From positions 1 to 53,443 of the forward strand of contig NZ_PJBS01000313.1 of assembly GCF_002836055.1 (NCBI RefSeq): a stretch of 53,443 nt of DNA, read 5' to 3'. This DNA comes from Psychroflexus sp. MES1-P1E. GTDB taxonomy: Bacteria > Bacteroidota > Bacteroidia > Flavobacteriales > Flavobacteriaceae. This document shows, piece by piece, positions 17,368 through 27,500 of the stretch. The notes beneath the pieces were generated by a model. That model searched no databases and was not told where the DNA came from. It was given only the letters and a program-made list of their open reading frames with translations. Position numbers and translations under genes: made by a program. Within the stretch, counting starts at the first letter, position 1. Every line of letters begins with the position of its first letter.

Positions 17368-19025
17368 TGCTAAATGTAAAAAACCTTCAAGTCAATTTTG
17401 GTGACGAAAGAGTGATCAAAAACATCAACTTTCAATTACAACCCAATGAGATTTTAGGTATTGTAGGCGAATCCGGCTCTGGGAAATCAGTTTCTACCTT
17501 GTCTATTTTAGGTTTATTAGGACCCAAAGCTCAGGTTGAGGGTGAGATTCTATTTCAAGACAGGGACTTAACAAAATGTACAGAGCAGCAATTCCAGAGT
17601 ATTCGAGGAAATGATATTTCAATGATTTTCCAGGAACCTATGAGTTCTTTGAATCCTTCGATGACGTGTGGGAAACAAGTAGCGGAAGTTTTAATTCGGC
17701 ATAAAAGGCTGTCTAAATCCAAGGCAAAACGAGAGGTTTTAAGCCTCTTTGAAAAGGTAAAACTACCCCGAATCAATGATATTTTTGAGAGTTATCCTCA
17801 CCAAATAAGTGGAGGTCAAAAGCAAAGAGTAATGATTGCTATGGCCATTGCCTGCAAACCAATACTATTAATCGCAGACGAGCCTACAACAGCTCTAGAC
17901 GTTACTGTCCAAAAGGAGATTTTAACCTTGTTGAAATCTCTCCAGCAAGAAACTCAAATGGGTATTCTCTTTATTTCTCATGATTTAGCTTTAGTTTCAG
18001 AACTAGCAGATCGGGTTGCAGTGATGTATCAAGGAGAAATCGTAGAGCAGAACGATGTGATTTCTATTTTCAAAAATCCTCAGCATTTATATACCAAGGC
18101 GCTTTTGGCCTCGAAACCATCTACCCGTGAACGGCTCAAGTCTTTACCAACAGTTAAGGACTATATGCAGGATATTCCAAATTCTAAAATAGAAACTTCG
18201 GAAGAGAGACAACAAAGGCATGAAAGGATCTATTCAAAACCACCATTACTAGAAGTTAAGAAGGTGAGCAAGATCTTTTTTTCCAACTCAGGTTGGTTTT
18301 CAAAAACCGAAAAAATACAGGCTGTCGATAGGGTAAGTTTTAGAATTTATCAGGGAGAAACCTTGGGGCTTGTTGGTGAATCTGGTTGTGGAAAATCAAC
18401 TTTAGGCAATGCTATTCTTAGGCTTGATGATCCTACCGAAGGTGAAATTTTATACCAAGGTCAACCTATTACACACCTAAAAGGCGAAGCCTTAAGGCAA
18501 CTGAGAAAAGATATTCAACTTATTTTTCAAGATCCATTTTCTAGCTTAAACCCAAGACTTTCGGTTGGCAAAGCCATCATGGAACCTATGAAAGTCCACG
18601 GATTATATGGTAATGCTGAATGTAGAAAACAAAAAACAATTGAACTTCTGGAACGTGTGGGCTTGTCTGAAGCTCAATTTAACAGGTATCCGCATGAATT
18701 TAGCGGCGGGCAGCGACAACGGATTGGAATTGCCAGGACCATTGCCGTGCAACCTAAACTCATCATTTGCGATGAGTCGGTCTCTGCTTTAGACATTTCT
18801 GTCCAAGCGCAGGTATTAAACCTCCTCAATGAATTAAAAACCGATTTTGGATTTACCTATATTTTCATTTCTCATGATTTGGCGGTGGTCAAGTACATGG
18901 CAGATCAACTTTTGGTCATGCACCAAGGCAAAATTGTGGAGCAAGGCGACGCAGATACCGTCTATGCAAACCCTCAAAAGGACTATACCAAACATCTCAT
19001 TAATGCCATTCCTAAGGGAATTTAA
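17367..19025 (+). CDS. Dipeptide/oligopeptide-type ABC transporter, double ATPase
   Basis: This is a 552-residue protein with two complete ABC ATPase domains of the DppD/DppF or OppD/OppF type fused in one chain. First domain: Walker A G34-ESGSGKS-41, signature QISGGQKQR and Walker [13 protein letters not shown]. Second domain: Walker A G337-ESGCGKS-344, signature [12 protein letters not shown] and [12 protein letters not shown]. The linkers carry the oligopeptide-transporter C-terminal segments ([13 protein letters not shown] and [13 protein letters not shown]). This is the arrangement of YejF/GsiA. No permease or binding protein gene is adjacent, so the partners must be encoded elsewhere. 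The likely role is uptake (or export) of peptides. Confidence 0.93.
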   Translation: MLNVKNLQVNFGDERVIKNINFQLQPNEILGIVGESGSGKSVSTLSILGLLGPKAQVEGEILFQDRDLTKCTEQQFQSIRGNDISMIFQEPMSSLNPSMTCGKQVAEVLIRHKRLSKSKAKREVLSLFEKVKLPRINDIFESYPHQISGGQKQRVMIAMAIACKPILLIADEPTTALDVTVQKEILTLLKSLQQETQMGILFISHDLALVSELADRVAVMYQGEIVEQNDVISIFKNPQHLYTKALLASKPSTRERLKSLPTVKDYMQDIPNSKIETSEERQQRHERIYSKPPLLEVKKVSKIFFSNSGWFSKTEKIQAVDRVSFRIYQGETLGLVGESGCGKSTLGNAILRLDDPTEGEILYQGQPITHLKGEALRQLRKDIQLIFQDPFSSLNPRLSVGKAIMEPMKVHGLYGNAECRKQKTIELLERVGLSEAQFNRYPHEFSGGQRQRIGIARTIAVQPKLIICDESVSALDISVQAQVLNLLNELKTDFGFTYIFISHDLAVVKYMADQLLVMHQGKIVEQGDADTVYANPQKDYTKHLINAIPKGI

Positions 19026-19130
19026 TCCAATTTTAAAATTAGCTACTGTTTAGGGTTTCTTTTAAATCTGTCCATTTTGTCGGCAAAACTATAATTAGTC
19101 TTTATTAGGACTATTTTAATTTACATTGGT

Positions 19131-19262
19131 AGATTTCAGGGCTAACGCCCCTTTACAGACTATTTCTGTTATATGTTATTCAGATGTGTGGGCGATGCCC
19201 CTAATATTATAAACAATAAAAAAATAATCAGAATTAAAAAAGGGGCGTTAGCACTGCGATCT
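19131..19262. repeat. MITE-like element, copy 1
   Basis: This is a 132-bp element with 24-bp terminal inverted repeats (19131-19154 and 19239-19262) that match at 21 of 24 positions. The left end contains the small hairpin GGGCTAACGCCC (19139-19150), and an internal hairpin GGGCGATGCCC lies at 19190-19200. No coding capacity was found. The structure fits a non-autonomous element or a REP-type repeat moved by a transposase elsewhere in the genome. Clear target duplications were not seen. Confidence 0.6.
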
Positions 19263-19281
19263 CCTTAATATTTAAATTGAC

Positions 19282-19459
19282 AGATTTCAGGGCTAACACC
19301 CCTCTATAAACTCTTTCTGCTATGGTTAGTGAGATGTGTGAGCGCTGCCTCCTAATATTATAAACAATAGAAAGATAATCAGAGTTAAAAAGAACGTTGA
19401 GCTTGCAATATCCACAGTATAAATGATGATAAGGTTTGAGAGGCAGAGCCCTGACATCT
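19282..19459. repeat. MITE-like element, copy 2 (diverged, longer)
   Basis: The first ~105 bp align with copy 1, with roughly four bases in five matching by eye. They begin with the same AGATTTCAGGGCTAAC and share the stretch CCTAATATTATAAACAAT. The right end (AGCCCTGACATCT, 19447-19459) is the inverted partner of the left end at 12 of 13 positions. It has about 45 extra bases before the right end. The two copies lie 20 bp apart in the same orientation. The rest of 19026-19552 contains nothing else that I can recognise. Confidence 0.55.
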
Positions 19460-19541
19460 CCAGAGTTTAGTGACCAAGAAAACTCAAATATCAATAAAAT
19501 TTTATGATCATTTATTAAGAATTCTTTTCCCTCGCTTTATG

Positions 19542-19549
19542 TATTTTTG
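19542..19549 (+). promoter_or_regulatory. -7 promoter element of dinB (TATTTTTG)
   Basis: This is a perfect TAnnTTTG match, 12 nt before the ATG at 19562. The element helps choose that start, since the earlier candidates (TTG 19547, ATG 19553) lie in it or immediately after it. No LexA-like palindrome was recognised. Confidence 0.4.
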
Positions 19550-19561
19550 ACCATGGATTTT

Positions 19562-20650
19562 ATGGAACATCTTCGCAAGATTATACACGTAGACATGGAT
19601 GCTTTTTATGCCTCTGTAGAGCAGCTAGATGATCCCTCTTTATCTGGGAAAGCGCTTGCCGTTGGGGGAAGTTCCAAACGTGGGGTTGTAGCCGCTGCTA
19701 GTTACGAAGCTAGAAAATATGGGGTGAAAAGCGCGATGAGTGGCAGGCTAGCAACTAGATTATGTCCCCATCTTATTTTTGTAAAACCACGGTTTGAGCG
19801 CTACAAAGAAATTTCACAAATTATCCGTAAAGTCTTTTTTGAATACACCGATTTGGTGGAGCCCCTGTCTCTCGATGAAGCTTATTTGGATGTAACCGTC
19901 AATAAATTTGACTATCCCAGCGCCACTATTTTAGCAAGGGAAATACGAAAGAAGATAAAAGATAGTACTGGGCTTAATGCTTCGGCAGGCATTTCTATCA
20001 ATAAATTTATCGCAAAAATCGCAAGTGACATCAATAAACCAAATGGCCAAAAAACTATTCCGCCAGAAGATGTCATCGATTTCCTGGAGACGCTAGACAT
20101 AAGAAAATTTCACGGCGTAGGAAAAGTGACTCAAGAAAAAATGTATGGCTTAGGCATTTTTACAGGAGTCGATTTAAAACTCAAAACCTTGGAGTACTTA
20201 CAAGACCACTTTGGAAAAAGTGGTTTACATTATTTTAATGTAGTTCGTGGAGTTCATTTAAGTGACGTGAAGCCTACTCGAATTCGAAAATCTTTAGGGG
20301 CCGAAAGAACATTTTCAAAAAATATTTCTTCTGAGATTTATATGCTAGAAAAGCTCGAAGATATAGCTGAAGAAGTTGAAAGACGGTTAAAGGGAAGCAG
20401 AGTTGCTGGGAAAACCATTACCCTAAAACTAAAAACTAGCGATTTCAATATTCAAACTCGAAGTAAAACCTTAAAAATTTTCATTTCCTCCAAAGCCTTG
20501 ATCATGGAAGAAACTAAGGCTTTACTCTTTCAAGAGCCTGTTAAAGACTCTATCCGTTTACTGGGTATTTCTCTTTCTAACCTCAACACAGATAAAACAC
20601 TAAAGGTCACCCCAAAATTGAAAGAAGAACAATTGAAACTACCGTTTTAA
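19562..20650 (+). CDS. dinB: DNA polymerase IV (Y family)
   Basis: This is a 362-residue error-prone translesion polymerase. Catalytic motifs: KIIHVDMDAFYASVEQ with the first metal-binding Asp, YEARKYGVKSAM, and EPLSLDEAYLDV, the S-L-D-E motif with the second and third acidic residues. The helix-hairpin-helix region HGVGKVTQEKMYGLGI and a little-finger domain follow. The C-terminal segment LLGISLSNL and the end KEEQLKLPF resemble a beta-clamp binding tail (QLxLPF). The start could also be the ATG at 19553, two to three codons upstream of the conserved part. The 3' end overlaps the convergent HMA-MauE gene by 4 nt. Confidence 0.96.
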   Translation: MEHLRKIIHVDMDAFYASVEQLDDPSLSGKALAVGGSSKRGVVAAASYEARKYGVKSAMSGRLATRLCPHLIFVKPRFERYKEISQIIRKVFFEYTDLVEPLSLDEAYLDVTVNKFDYPSATILAREIRKKIKDSTGLNASAGISINKFIAKIASDINKPNGQKTIPPEDVIDFLETLDIRKFHGVGKVTQEKMYGLGIFTGVDLKLKTLEYLQDHFGKSGLHYFNVVRGVHLSDVKPTRIRKSLGAERTFSKNISSEIYMLEKLEDIAEEVERRLKGSRVAGKTITLKLKTSDFNIQTRSKTLKIFISSKALIMEETKALLFQEPVKDSIRLLGISLSNLNTDKTLKVTPKLKEEQLKLPF

Positions 20651-21360
20651 ATCGCCAACATCCATACAGCCATTACGAGCATAATGGTGTTTTCTATAAA
20701 GGTGGCTTCTGTCATTGGCAAGTTGAGTGCTGTTCCCAAACACGCACATTTAATAGTTTTCTTAGAAAACAGAGATTTGGTTACCCCTATGGTTGTTATT
20801 CCTAAAATGATAATTGTTGTTACTAAAGCTATATCCATCTCGAATCTTAACAAGAACATCAAGCCTAAGGCCGTTTCTAAAAACGGATATATCCAACCAT
20901 AGGCTGGCAGAACTTTGGCCAAAGGATCGTACATCTGAAAAGAAGCAGGAAAACCTGTATAATCCAAGAACTTGAAAAAACTAAAAACAATGTAAAACAG
21001 GCCCATAAAATCAAACATAAACGAATCCAATTCCCAAGAAGAGAAATTCAATAGTACTGAAGCCGCTGTGATATATCCAAAGATCAGAAACAAGGGGAAA
21101 AGTTGTTGAAACTTAGACTGTTCTTGAAGGTTTGCATCCGAAGTGTCTTTGAAATCAGATTTTTTAGAGATCTGGTATTTCTTTGAAATAGCTTCTTGAA
21201 GGGTAGATACTTCTATATGCTGTTCCATGTCAATTTCAGCTTCCTCAGCTTCTAGATTTACAGAAGCGGACTTAACGTGCTCTAGATGTTCTAGCCCTTC
21301 TTTTACGCTTGCTTTACAATGTTGGCAGGTCATGCCAGTCACTTTATAGGTGTGTGTCAT
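20647..21360 (-). CDS. HMA domain fused to MauE-like membrane domain
   Basis: This is a 237-residue protein. Residues ~1-70 form a heavy-metal-associated domain (MTHTYKVTGMTCQHCKASV) whose CxxC binds soft metals such as copper. A charged linker follows, then a membrane domain of about four or five helices like the MauE/DoxX group (FMGLFYIVFSFFKFLDYTGF, PFLETALGLMFLL). Near the end it has the cysteine pair KCACLGTALNLP. I start at the ATG at 21360 because the longer frame reads back into cusB and the conserved domain begins right here. A minus-strand TAACTTTG element lies 23 nt upstream. Next to CusCBA, a role in metal binding or transfer at the inner membrane is likely. Confidence 0.85.
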   Translation of the reverse strand: MTHTYKVTGMTCQHCKASVKEGLEHLEHVKSASVNLEAEEAEIDMEQHIEVSTLQEAISKKYQISKKSDFKDTSDANLQEQSKFQQLFPLFLIFGYITAASVLLNFSSWELDSFMFDFMGLFYIVFSFFKFLDYTGFPASFQMYDPLAKVLPAYGWIYPFLETALGLMFLLRFEMDIALVTTIIILGITTIGVTKSLFSKKTIKCACLGTALNLPMTEATFIENTIMLVMAVWMLAI

Positions 21361-21383
21361 TATGCTATCTTTAAATTTTGATA

Positions 21384-21391
21384 CAAAGTTA
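21384..21391 (-). promoter_or_regulatory. -7 promoter element before the HMA-MauE gene (TAACTTTG)
   Basis: This is a perfect minus-strand TAnnTTTG match in the short gap between the cusB stop and the HMA-MauE ATG. It suggests that the metal-binding gene can be transcribed on its own as well as from the cus operon. There is no clear -33. Confidence 0.4.
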
Positions 21392-21398
21392 TACCAAT

Positions 21399-23039
21399 TT
21401 ATTGTATCGAATCTATCGTGCTTCCACAGGTCAACATAGAAGCTCCATAATAGGGGTTTTTTATCTCTTTGGTAAAGCTTAGCCAAGACGCTCCTTCATT
21501 ATTATTAGCCATAGGGCAACGCTGTACATAAAGCAACTGATCCGTTGGGTTTAAAGTTTTTGCTATCGCAATGATATCTTCTGAAAGAGCTAGGAACTTC
21601 TCTCTTAGTTCGTCTATCGATTTAATTTTATCAATATTCTGAAGCTTTCTCAGCTTCAGTTTAGAAAAGGAAGCCACCAATTTTTTATAATTGGTTTTAG
21701 CATCTTCAAAATTATCTGAAGATAAGGCAATTTTAAGTTGTCTATAATCGGTTAGAAGCTGAGCAATCGCTTTCGGATTTAGGTTTTTCTCTTCATCAAC
21801 AGAAGACTTTGACTGTGACTCTTCTGTTTTTGGATCCATCATGCTCGTCTTACCGGCAAGCTGTGCTTCAGAATCAATACTAAAAGCCCCTTGAGTAACC
21901 ACCTCATCGCCTGCTTGCAATCCTGATAAAATTTCAATAGTGTCTTCTGAGGTTTTTCCTATTTCAACTGTCGTTAGTTTAAAGTAAATACCGTTTTCGT
22001 TTTCCAATTGCTTGTAAACTATAGAGCGTTTACCTGTCCAAAGCACTGAAGATTTGGGAACATATAAAGGAGTTTCGTTTTTTATGTTTATAACATTAGT
22101 ACTGACTACTCCTGTGACAAAAACGCCTGGCTTCCATCTCAAATTAGGGTTTTGTACCACAACCCTTACTTTGGCAGATCGCTCTTCTGTATTGAAAATA
22201 GGTGAAATAAAATCCACTTTACCAGTTACAGTTGCTCCTCCTATATTCATGCTCATTTCATCACCAACTTTGATGAGATTTAAGTCTTGCTCATAAACAT
22301 CAAACATCGCCCAAAGCGTGGACAAATCTGTGATTTCCATTAGTGCTTGTCCAGCTTTCACTTGGTCGCCCTGAGCTACCATTAGTTGTGTAACATTTCC
22401 TGTTTGTTGAGCTCTTAATGGTATTGTTGCGGACTTAGACTTGTTTTGAATATCTTGCAAACTCAGTTCTAGATTCTCAATTTTTTGAACTACACTTTGC
22501 ATTAAGCTTCCGTTATCTGTGCGTTTCGCTAAAGCGTATTCATCTTTTAAAACTTGAATAGTAGAAGAATACAATTTTGCAACAATTTGGTTGTTTTGAA
22601 CAGTTTCCCCTTCAAAATTAATATTTAGTTGCTCAATTCGACCGTCGAAATTTGCGATTAAACTCGTTTTGCTTTTTTCATTAATGTCTAGCTGCCCAGA
22701 AAGGTCTAAGGTTGAAGAGGTCTTTTTTCCATCGCTAACTAGAGTCGTTTCTATTTGAGCCAGAGCCCTTGCAGACTTAGTCATTCGGATAGCATCTGGA
22801 TCTACCGTTTCCTCCAAGGTATTGGCAGGAATCAAGTCCATACCACAGATAGGGCAATCGCCTGGTTCACCGTTACGGATTTGTGGGTGCATAGAGCAAG
22901 TCCAAACTGAAGATTCTGTTTCTGCGGTATGATTATGATCCTGCGTATTCTCTTCAGAAGAAAATAGGCTAGACCCAATGAAAATACCAAGAACTAAAAC
23001 CAGTCCGGCGATTGCGTACATTTTAAATTTTGTGTTCAT
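21399..23039 (-). CDS. cusB: CusB-type RND efflux adaptor with metal-binding and DUF3347 domains
   Basis: This is a 546-residue periplasmic adaptor linking the inner-membrane pump to the outer-membrane channel. An N-terminal anchor lies at residues ~8-25. It is followed by the heavy-metal-binding segment WTCSMHPQIRNGEPGDCPIC (plus GMDL), then the hairpin/lipoyl/barrel core (QVKAGQALMEITDLSTLWAM, AGDEVVTQGAFSIDSEAQL). The last ~130 residues are a DUF3347 domain (LNPKAIAQLLTDYRQLKIAL) ending with CPMANNNEGASWL and YYGASMLTCGS. That region has several Cys and Met that could hold copper. It lies downstream of cusA and cusC; a dead permease gene separates it from cusC. Confidence 0.93.
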   Translation of the reverse strand: MNTKFKMYAIAGLVLVLGIFIGSSLFSSEENTQDHNHTAETESSVWTCSMHPQIRNGEPGDCPICGMDLIPANTLEETVDPDAIRMTKSARALAQIETTLVSDGKKTSSTLDLSGQLDINEKSKTSLIANFDGRIEQLNINFEGETVQNNQIVAKLYSSTIQVLKDEYALAKRTDNGSLMQSVVQKIENLELSLQDIQNKSKSATIPLRAQQTGNVTQLMVAQGDQVKAGQALMEITDLSTLWAMFDVYEQDLNLIKVGDEMSMNIGGATVTGKVDFISPIFNTEERSAKVRVVVQNPNLRWKPGVFVTGVVSTNVINIKNETPLYVPKSSVLWTGKRSIVYKQLENENGIYFKLTTVEIGKTSEDTIEILSGLQAGDEVVTQGAFSIDSEAQLAGKTSMMDPKTEESQSKSSVDEEKNLNPKAIAQLLTDYRQLKIALSSDNFEDAKTNYKKLVASFSKLKLRKLQNIDKIKSIDELREKFLALSEDIIAIAKTLNPTDQLLYVQRCPMANNNEGASWLSFTKEIKNPYYGASMLTCGSTIDSIQ

Positions 23040-23108
23040 TATTGAAATATGTTCGTTAATAATTAAATATGCATTTGACTTGGATTCCTACCAACAGCCA
23101 TAGAAGGC

Positions 23109-23300
23109 TTATAAAAGCGAATATTTTAAAGCTTTTCCTAAAAACAAAATTCCACCACCCTATTCACCCGCAACAAGATGCCAGCCTAAAAATAGAGAGA
23201 TGACAATTCCGAGTTGTAAAACCAAGTTTATGGAGGCCAACAAAAACAAACGCCCAAAGCAGTGTTTTGGAGGCATTACCACAATTTTCTAAAAAGCCAT
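23109..23300 (-). pseudogene. Remnant of a DUF318 (YraQ/ArsP-like) permease gene
   Basis: Between cusC and cusB the minus strand translates to GFLENCGNASKTLLWAFVFV, then after a one-base frame change to QLGIVISLFLGWHLVAGE, a TAG, and GGGILFLGKALKYSLL. The hydrophobic N-L-V-x-x-L-G-x-V-x-x-x-x-x-G-W-x-x-x-x-E-x-x-G-G pattern is that of the DUF318 permeases. The TAG falls exactly where the family has an aromatic residue before the two glycines. No start codon and no complete frame remain, so the gene is dead and partly deleted. The family call is by eye. Confidence 0.6.
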
Positions 23301-23306
23301 CGCTGC

Positions 23307-24587
23307 TCATAAACCTGAGTTTGAGGTTAAGTAGATTAAAGTTTCATCTGTTTTTTGAAGATCAGCGAGAGTTTTGGCTCGTTGTTTCTCATAGAGTAAA
23401 CGCTCTTCTTGCAAGCGCAAAACGTCTTCTATTCCCATGCTGGCATTGGCTAATGCGGTTTCAGAAAGTTGAAGAATATCTTTTAAGCTCAATAGCTGCT
23501 TATCGTATAAGCTAAGTAAACTAAAAAGTTCATCTTGCTTATATAGAGCAACTTGTATTTCAGTTTTCAAACGAGACTCTTCGTTTTTCAATTGGAATTC
23601 AATAGATTCTCCTTGAAGAGAAACTGCCTTTTTTCTAGATTTGTTCTTCTTGCCAAAAATAGGTAAGCTCACTGATAACATAGGCATAATCGCATCCTGA
23701 CCAGCCTCTGCATTTTGAACATTTCGGTCTTGGATAATAGCATAATCCAATCCTAAACCAAACTGTGGCATCGCTTCTTTTTTAGCTAACTCGCTTTCTG
23801 CCTCATTGGAGGCTTTCAATTTGCGAATCGCTTCAAGTCGAGGGTGATTTCTAAGCATAGAATCTATTTCAATCCATTCATTTTGTTCCAGAATCTGCTT
23901 TGGATTTAAAATTTGGACAGGAGTTTTCAACTGCCTATCCATCAGTTGATTGAGTTGGGTGACAAAAGCTTGGTCTTGGTCTTTTAAAACTTGAATTGTA
24001 CTCAACTGCTTATCCATTTCCAGATCTACTCTCAAAATATCAACCAACATGGCTTTATCATTTTTATAGTTAGATTCTACTATAGCTTTCAGATTTTCTA
24101 AAATCTCAAGTTGTTTCGTTTCAAGTTCTATGATATACCTTAAGGCCAAAAGATCATAATACTTCTGAGCAATATTTAGAAATAATTTCAATTTTTGATC
24201 TTGAAACTTTTCAAATTCAGCTTCAGCTCTAAAGGCAGCAATGTCGCCTTTCGCTTTATAGGTTCCAAACCAAGGCAACTTTTGAGTCAACGAAAATCTT
24301 GCAATCTGAGGGCCAGCTCGAGTTTCTATTGGACTTATAAAATACCCAAAACTCAAGTTGGGGTCTTGCCAAGATTTGGCTTGTGTGATACCTTCAAGCT
24401 GTGCTTCAAAACGTTTGAATTGTGATTTCAATTCCAAATTGTTTTCAGCCGCTCGGTGTTGTAAATCTTTGAGACTTTGACTAAAAGACGACCAGCTGAA
24501 CATCAAAATACTTATAAAAAAACAGACTGCAGTCCTCCTATGAGTGCTCTTAAAATGGTGATTAAAGGGGTGTAAAATAGATTTCAT
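23307..24587 (-). CDS. cusC: CusC-type outer-membrane efflux protein (TolC family)
   Basis: This is a 426-residue outer-membrane factor. A signal sequence lies at ~20-40 (RRTAVCFFISILMFSWSSFS). Two OEP repeats follow: the first with LELKSQFKRFEAQLEG and LTQKLPWFGTYKAKGDIAAF, the second with MLSVSLPIFGKKNKSRKKAV and a long coiled coil. Members of this family form a trimeric barrel plus periplasmic tunnel. The gene starts 4 nt after the cusA stop, which indicates co-transcription. It is close to the normal length for Bacteroidota homologues. Confidence 0.92.
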   Translation of the reverse strand: MKSILHPFNHHFKSTHRRTAVCFFISILMFSWSSFSQSLKDLQHRAAENNLELKSQFKRFEAQLEGITQAKSWQDPNLSFGYFISPIETRAGPQIARFSLTQKLPWFGTYKAKGDIAAFRAEAEFEKFQDQKLKLFLNIAQKYYDLLALRYIIELETKQLEILENLKAIVESNYKNDKAMLVDILRVDLEMDKQLSTIQVLKDQDQAFVTQLNQLMDRQLKTPVQILNPKQILEQNEWIEIDSMLRNHPRLEAIRKLKASNEAESELAKKEAMPQFGLGLDYAIIQDRNVQNAEAGQDAIMPMLSVSLPIFGKKNKSRKKAVSLQGESIEFQLKNEESRLKTEIQVALYKQDELFSLLSLYDKQLLSLKDILQLSETALANASMGIEDVLRLQEERLLYEKQRAKTLADLQKTDETLIYLTSNSGL

Positions 24588-24591
24588 GAGT

Positions 24592-27500
24592 TTAAGATTG
24601 AGTGGTGATCATCGTTTTCTTATAAAAAAGGTAGAATAAAATAGGCAACAAAAAGTAGGTTAAACTTGCCATCAACATTCCGCCAAAAGCAGGAATCGCC
24701 ATAGGTACCATGATATCCGATCCTTTTCCTGTAGAAGATAACACAGGTAGCAGAGCGATAATAGTCGTAATGGAAGTCATGACGGCTGGACGAATTCGCT
24801 TTTGTCCACCTTCCATAACGGCGGTTTTCAATTCTGAAATTGTTTTCGTTGGATTATCTTTTAGTGATTGTTTTAAATATGTGGCCATCAATACGGCATC
24901 ATCTGTGGCAATACCGAAGAGAGCAATGAATCCCACCCATACGGCAACGCTCGAGTTGATAGTCTTCAACTGAAAAACATCCCTTAAGTTTTCTCCAAAG
25001 ACACTGAAATTCAAAAACCAGCCTTGCCCATAGCACCAGATTAAAATAAAACCTCCACTGAAGGCTAGCGCTATGGAAGAAAATATCATAGCACTTATAC
25101 TCACTGATTTGAACTGGAAATAAAGGATTAAGAAAATGACCAGCAGCACCAGTGGTAAAATAATGGATAAACGTTTTTCTGACCGCACTTGATTTTCAAA
25201 ATTTCCTGCAAAGCGATAACTGATTCCAGAAGGGACAATCAAGTTTCCATTTTCTATTTCAGAAGTGATAAGAGCCTTAGAATCCTCAACTGCAGTGACT
25301 TCTGCAATTCCCTCAGCTTTATCAAAAAGAACATAGCCCGTTAAAAATGTATTTTCACTTTTTATATTTTGAGGACCTCTAGCATACTCAATATCTACAA
25401 TCTCCCCCATCGGGATTTGAGTCCCATTGGATGTAGAAATCAACATTGTTTTGAGGGTCTCTGGTGAATTTCTCAATTCCCGTGGATATCTTACCCTCAC
25501 TCCATAGCGCTCTCTGCCATCAATCAATTCTATAAGTGGCATCCCTCCAACAGCTACGGAAATAAAGTTTTGAACCTCATCTACACTCAGTCCATATTTT
25601 GCCAGGTTTTGACGCTTTAGGACGATGTTTAAGTAAGGTTTACCAACAATTCTATCGGCAAAAACGGCTTCCGTTTTGACGGTTTCAACTTGTTTTAAGA
25701 TCTCTTCTAATCGAAGTCCAAAAGCTTCAATCGTTTTCAAATCTGGTCCAGACACCTTTATTCCCATGGGAGCCCGCATCCCCGTTTGTAACATAATTTG
25801 CCTTGTTTCTATAGGCTGGAGTTGAGGAGCAGAAGTCACACCAGGGATTTTAGTCACTTTCGAAATTTCATCCCAAATATCATCTTTAGATTGAATGTGC
25901 TTTCTCCAGTTCCTAAAATAACGTCCCTCTTCATCTTGAATTAAGTACCGTTGAAAATGAGTATCAATCTCGTAGAATAAATCATCGTTTACCTTGTCTG
26001 GCAAAAGTTCGCCATCTGGATCTAAGAATCTATAAGTTTCAGTATCAAAATACAATGAAGTTAATTCTGGAAACTTCAATGTGTATAGGGTTTCAGAAAT
26101 TTTATAGTGCCCATTTTCATTCACACGATAAGCAACTCGTTTACCATTTTCATTCAATGCAAACTCTGACTTATAGGTGATGAGATTTTCGAACATAGAA
26201 ATAGGAGCAGGATCTATGGCCGACTCGACTCGACCTAACTTACCAACAACGGTTTTTACCTCTGGAATCCGACTTACCAACACATCCATTTGTTGAAGTT
26301 TTTCTGTGTTAAAAGAAATTCCAGAATGTGCCATGCTGGTCGGCATCAGGATAAAACTTCCTTCGTCGAGACTGGGCATAAACTCTTTTCCAATGCCAGG
26401 AAAGGTTCTCTCTAAGCCTCTCCAAACTTGGGTTTTTTCAACAGAAAACCCAATGGAATTGGAAAGGTGTTGAGACCATCCAAATACACTTGTAAATCCT
26501 TGCCACATTAAAACGGCTACCAGCAAGAACAGAGCTACTAAAGCTAGGAAGCCTTTCATTCTGGCCATAAAAAAATTCAAAATCTCTAAGTAGTATTTTT
26601 GTAAAATGAGATAAAAGCCTAAAATGATTCCTAGTAAAACCCCTACAAAAAGAAAATTACTAACTACAGAGTTTGCTGGACCTAGTGGAGACCAAAGCTT
26701 AGCTAAGCCTGTCAAAAATCCAAAGATGATGACAAAATAATGCATGTATTTCAGCGCTTTCAAATCACGATGAGCATGTTTGGACACCCAAAAACTCAGG
26801 GCATAGACACTGATAAAAATCCCTAACCAAAACGAGTAAAAAAAAGCCCAGACTCCCAATAAAACAAGAAGGATGTTTAAAGACCAAGACAGTTTTGATC
26901 TGTTCAATTTTATTTTAAAAATAAAATACATCAAACTCGGTAAAATCAATACAGTCACCAAAAAAGCCGAAGTAAGGGCAAAAGTTTTAGTGTAAGCCAA
27001 AGGGATAAAGAGTTTTCCTTCTGCGGCTTCTAGACTAAACACAGGAACAAAACTCACAATGGTAGTCAGCACAGCAGTTAAAATGGCAGAACTCACTTCC
27101 GAAGAACCATCGAAGATGTTTTTAAGCAGATCACGACTTGGATGGTCTTCAAATTTTTTGATCACATTTTCTGTTAGGATTACAGCAAGATCGATCATGG
27201 TTCCTATGGCAATAGCAATTCCCGAAAGGGCGACTATATTGGCTTGTATATCAAAAATCTTCATCGCTATAAAAACCAGCAAGACTGATATGGGTAAGAC
27301 GGATGAGATCACCAAAGACGCCCTCAGATTGAAGATTATAATAATAATTACCAATATGGCGATAATCAACTGTAAACTGATGGCTTCCTCTAAAGTGCCA
27401 ATGGTTTCGTTGATTAATTCTGAACGATCGTAAAACGGAATGATTTTGAGTTTGCTTTCTGTACCGTCTTTCAAGATTTTAGTTGGCAAGCCAGGGGAGA

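Noticed and set aside
19234-19494. 86-codon minus-strand frame across the MITE-like repeats
   Set aside because: It is non-coding repeat DNA; the translation has no family features and begins and ends in repeat sequence.
27059-27433. 124-codon open frame antisense to cusA
   Set aside because: It lies fully within the conserved helix-rich part of cusA; no domain or operon context.
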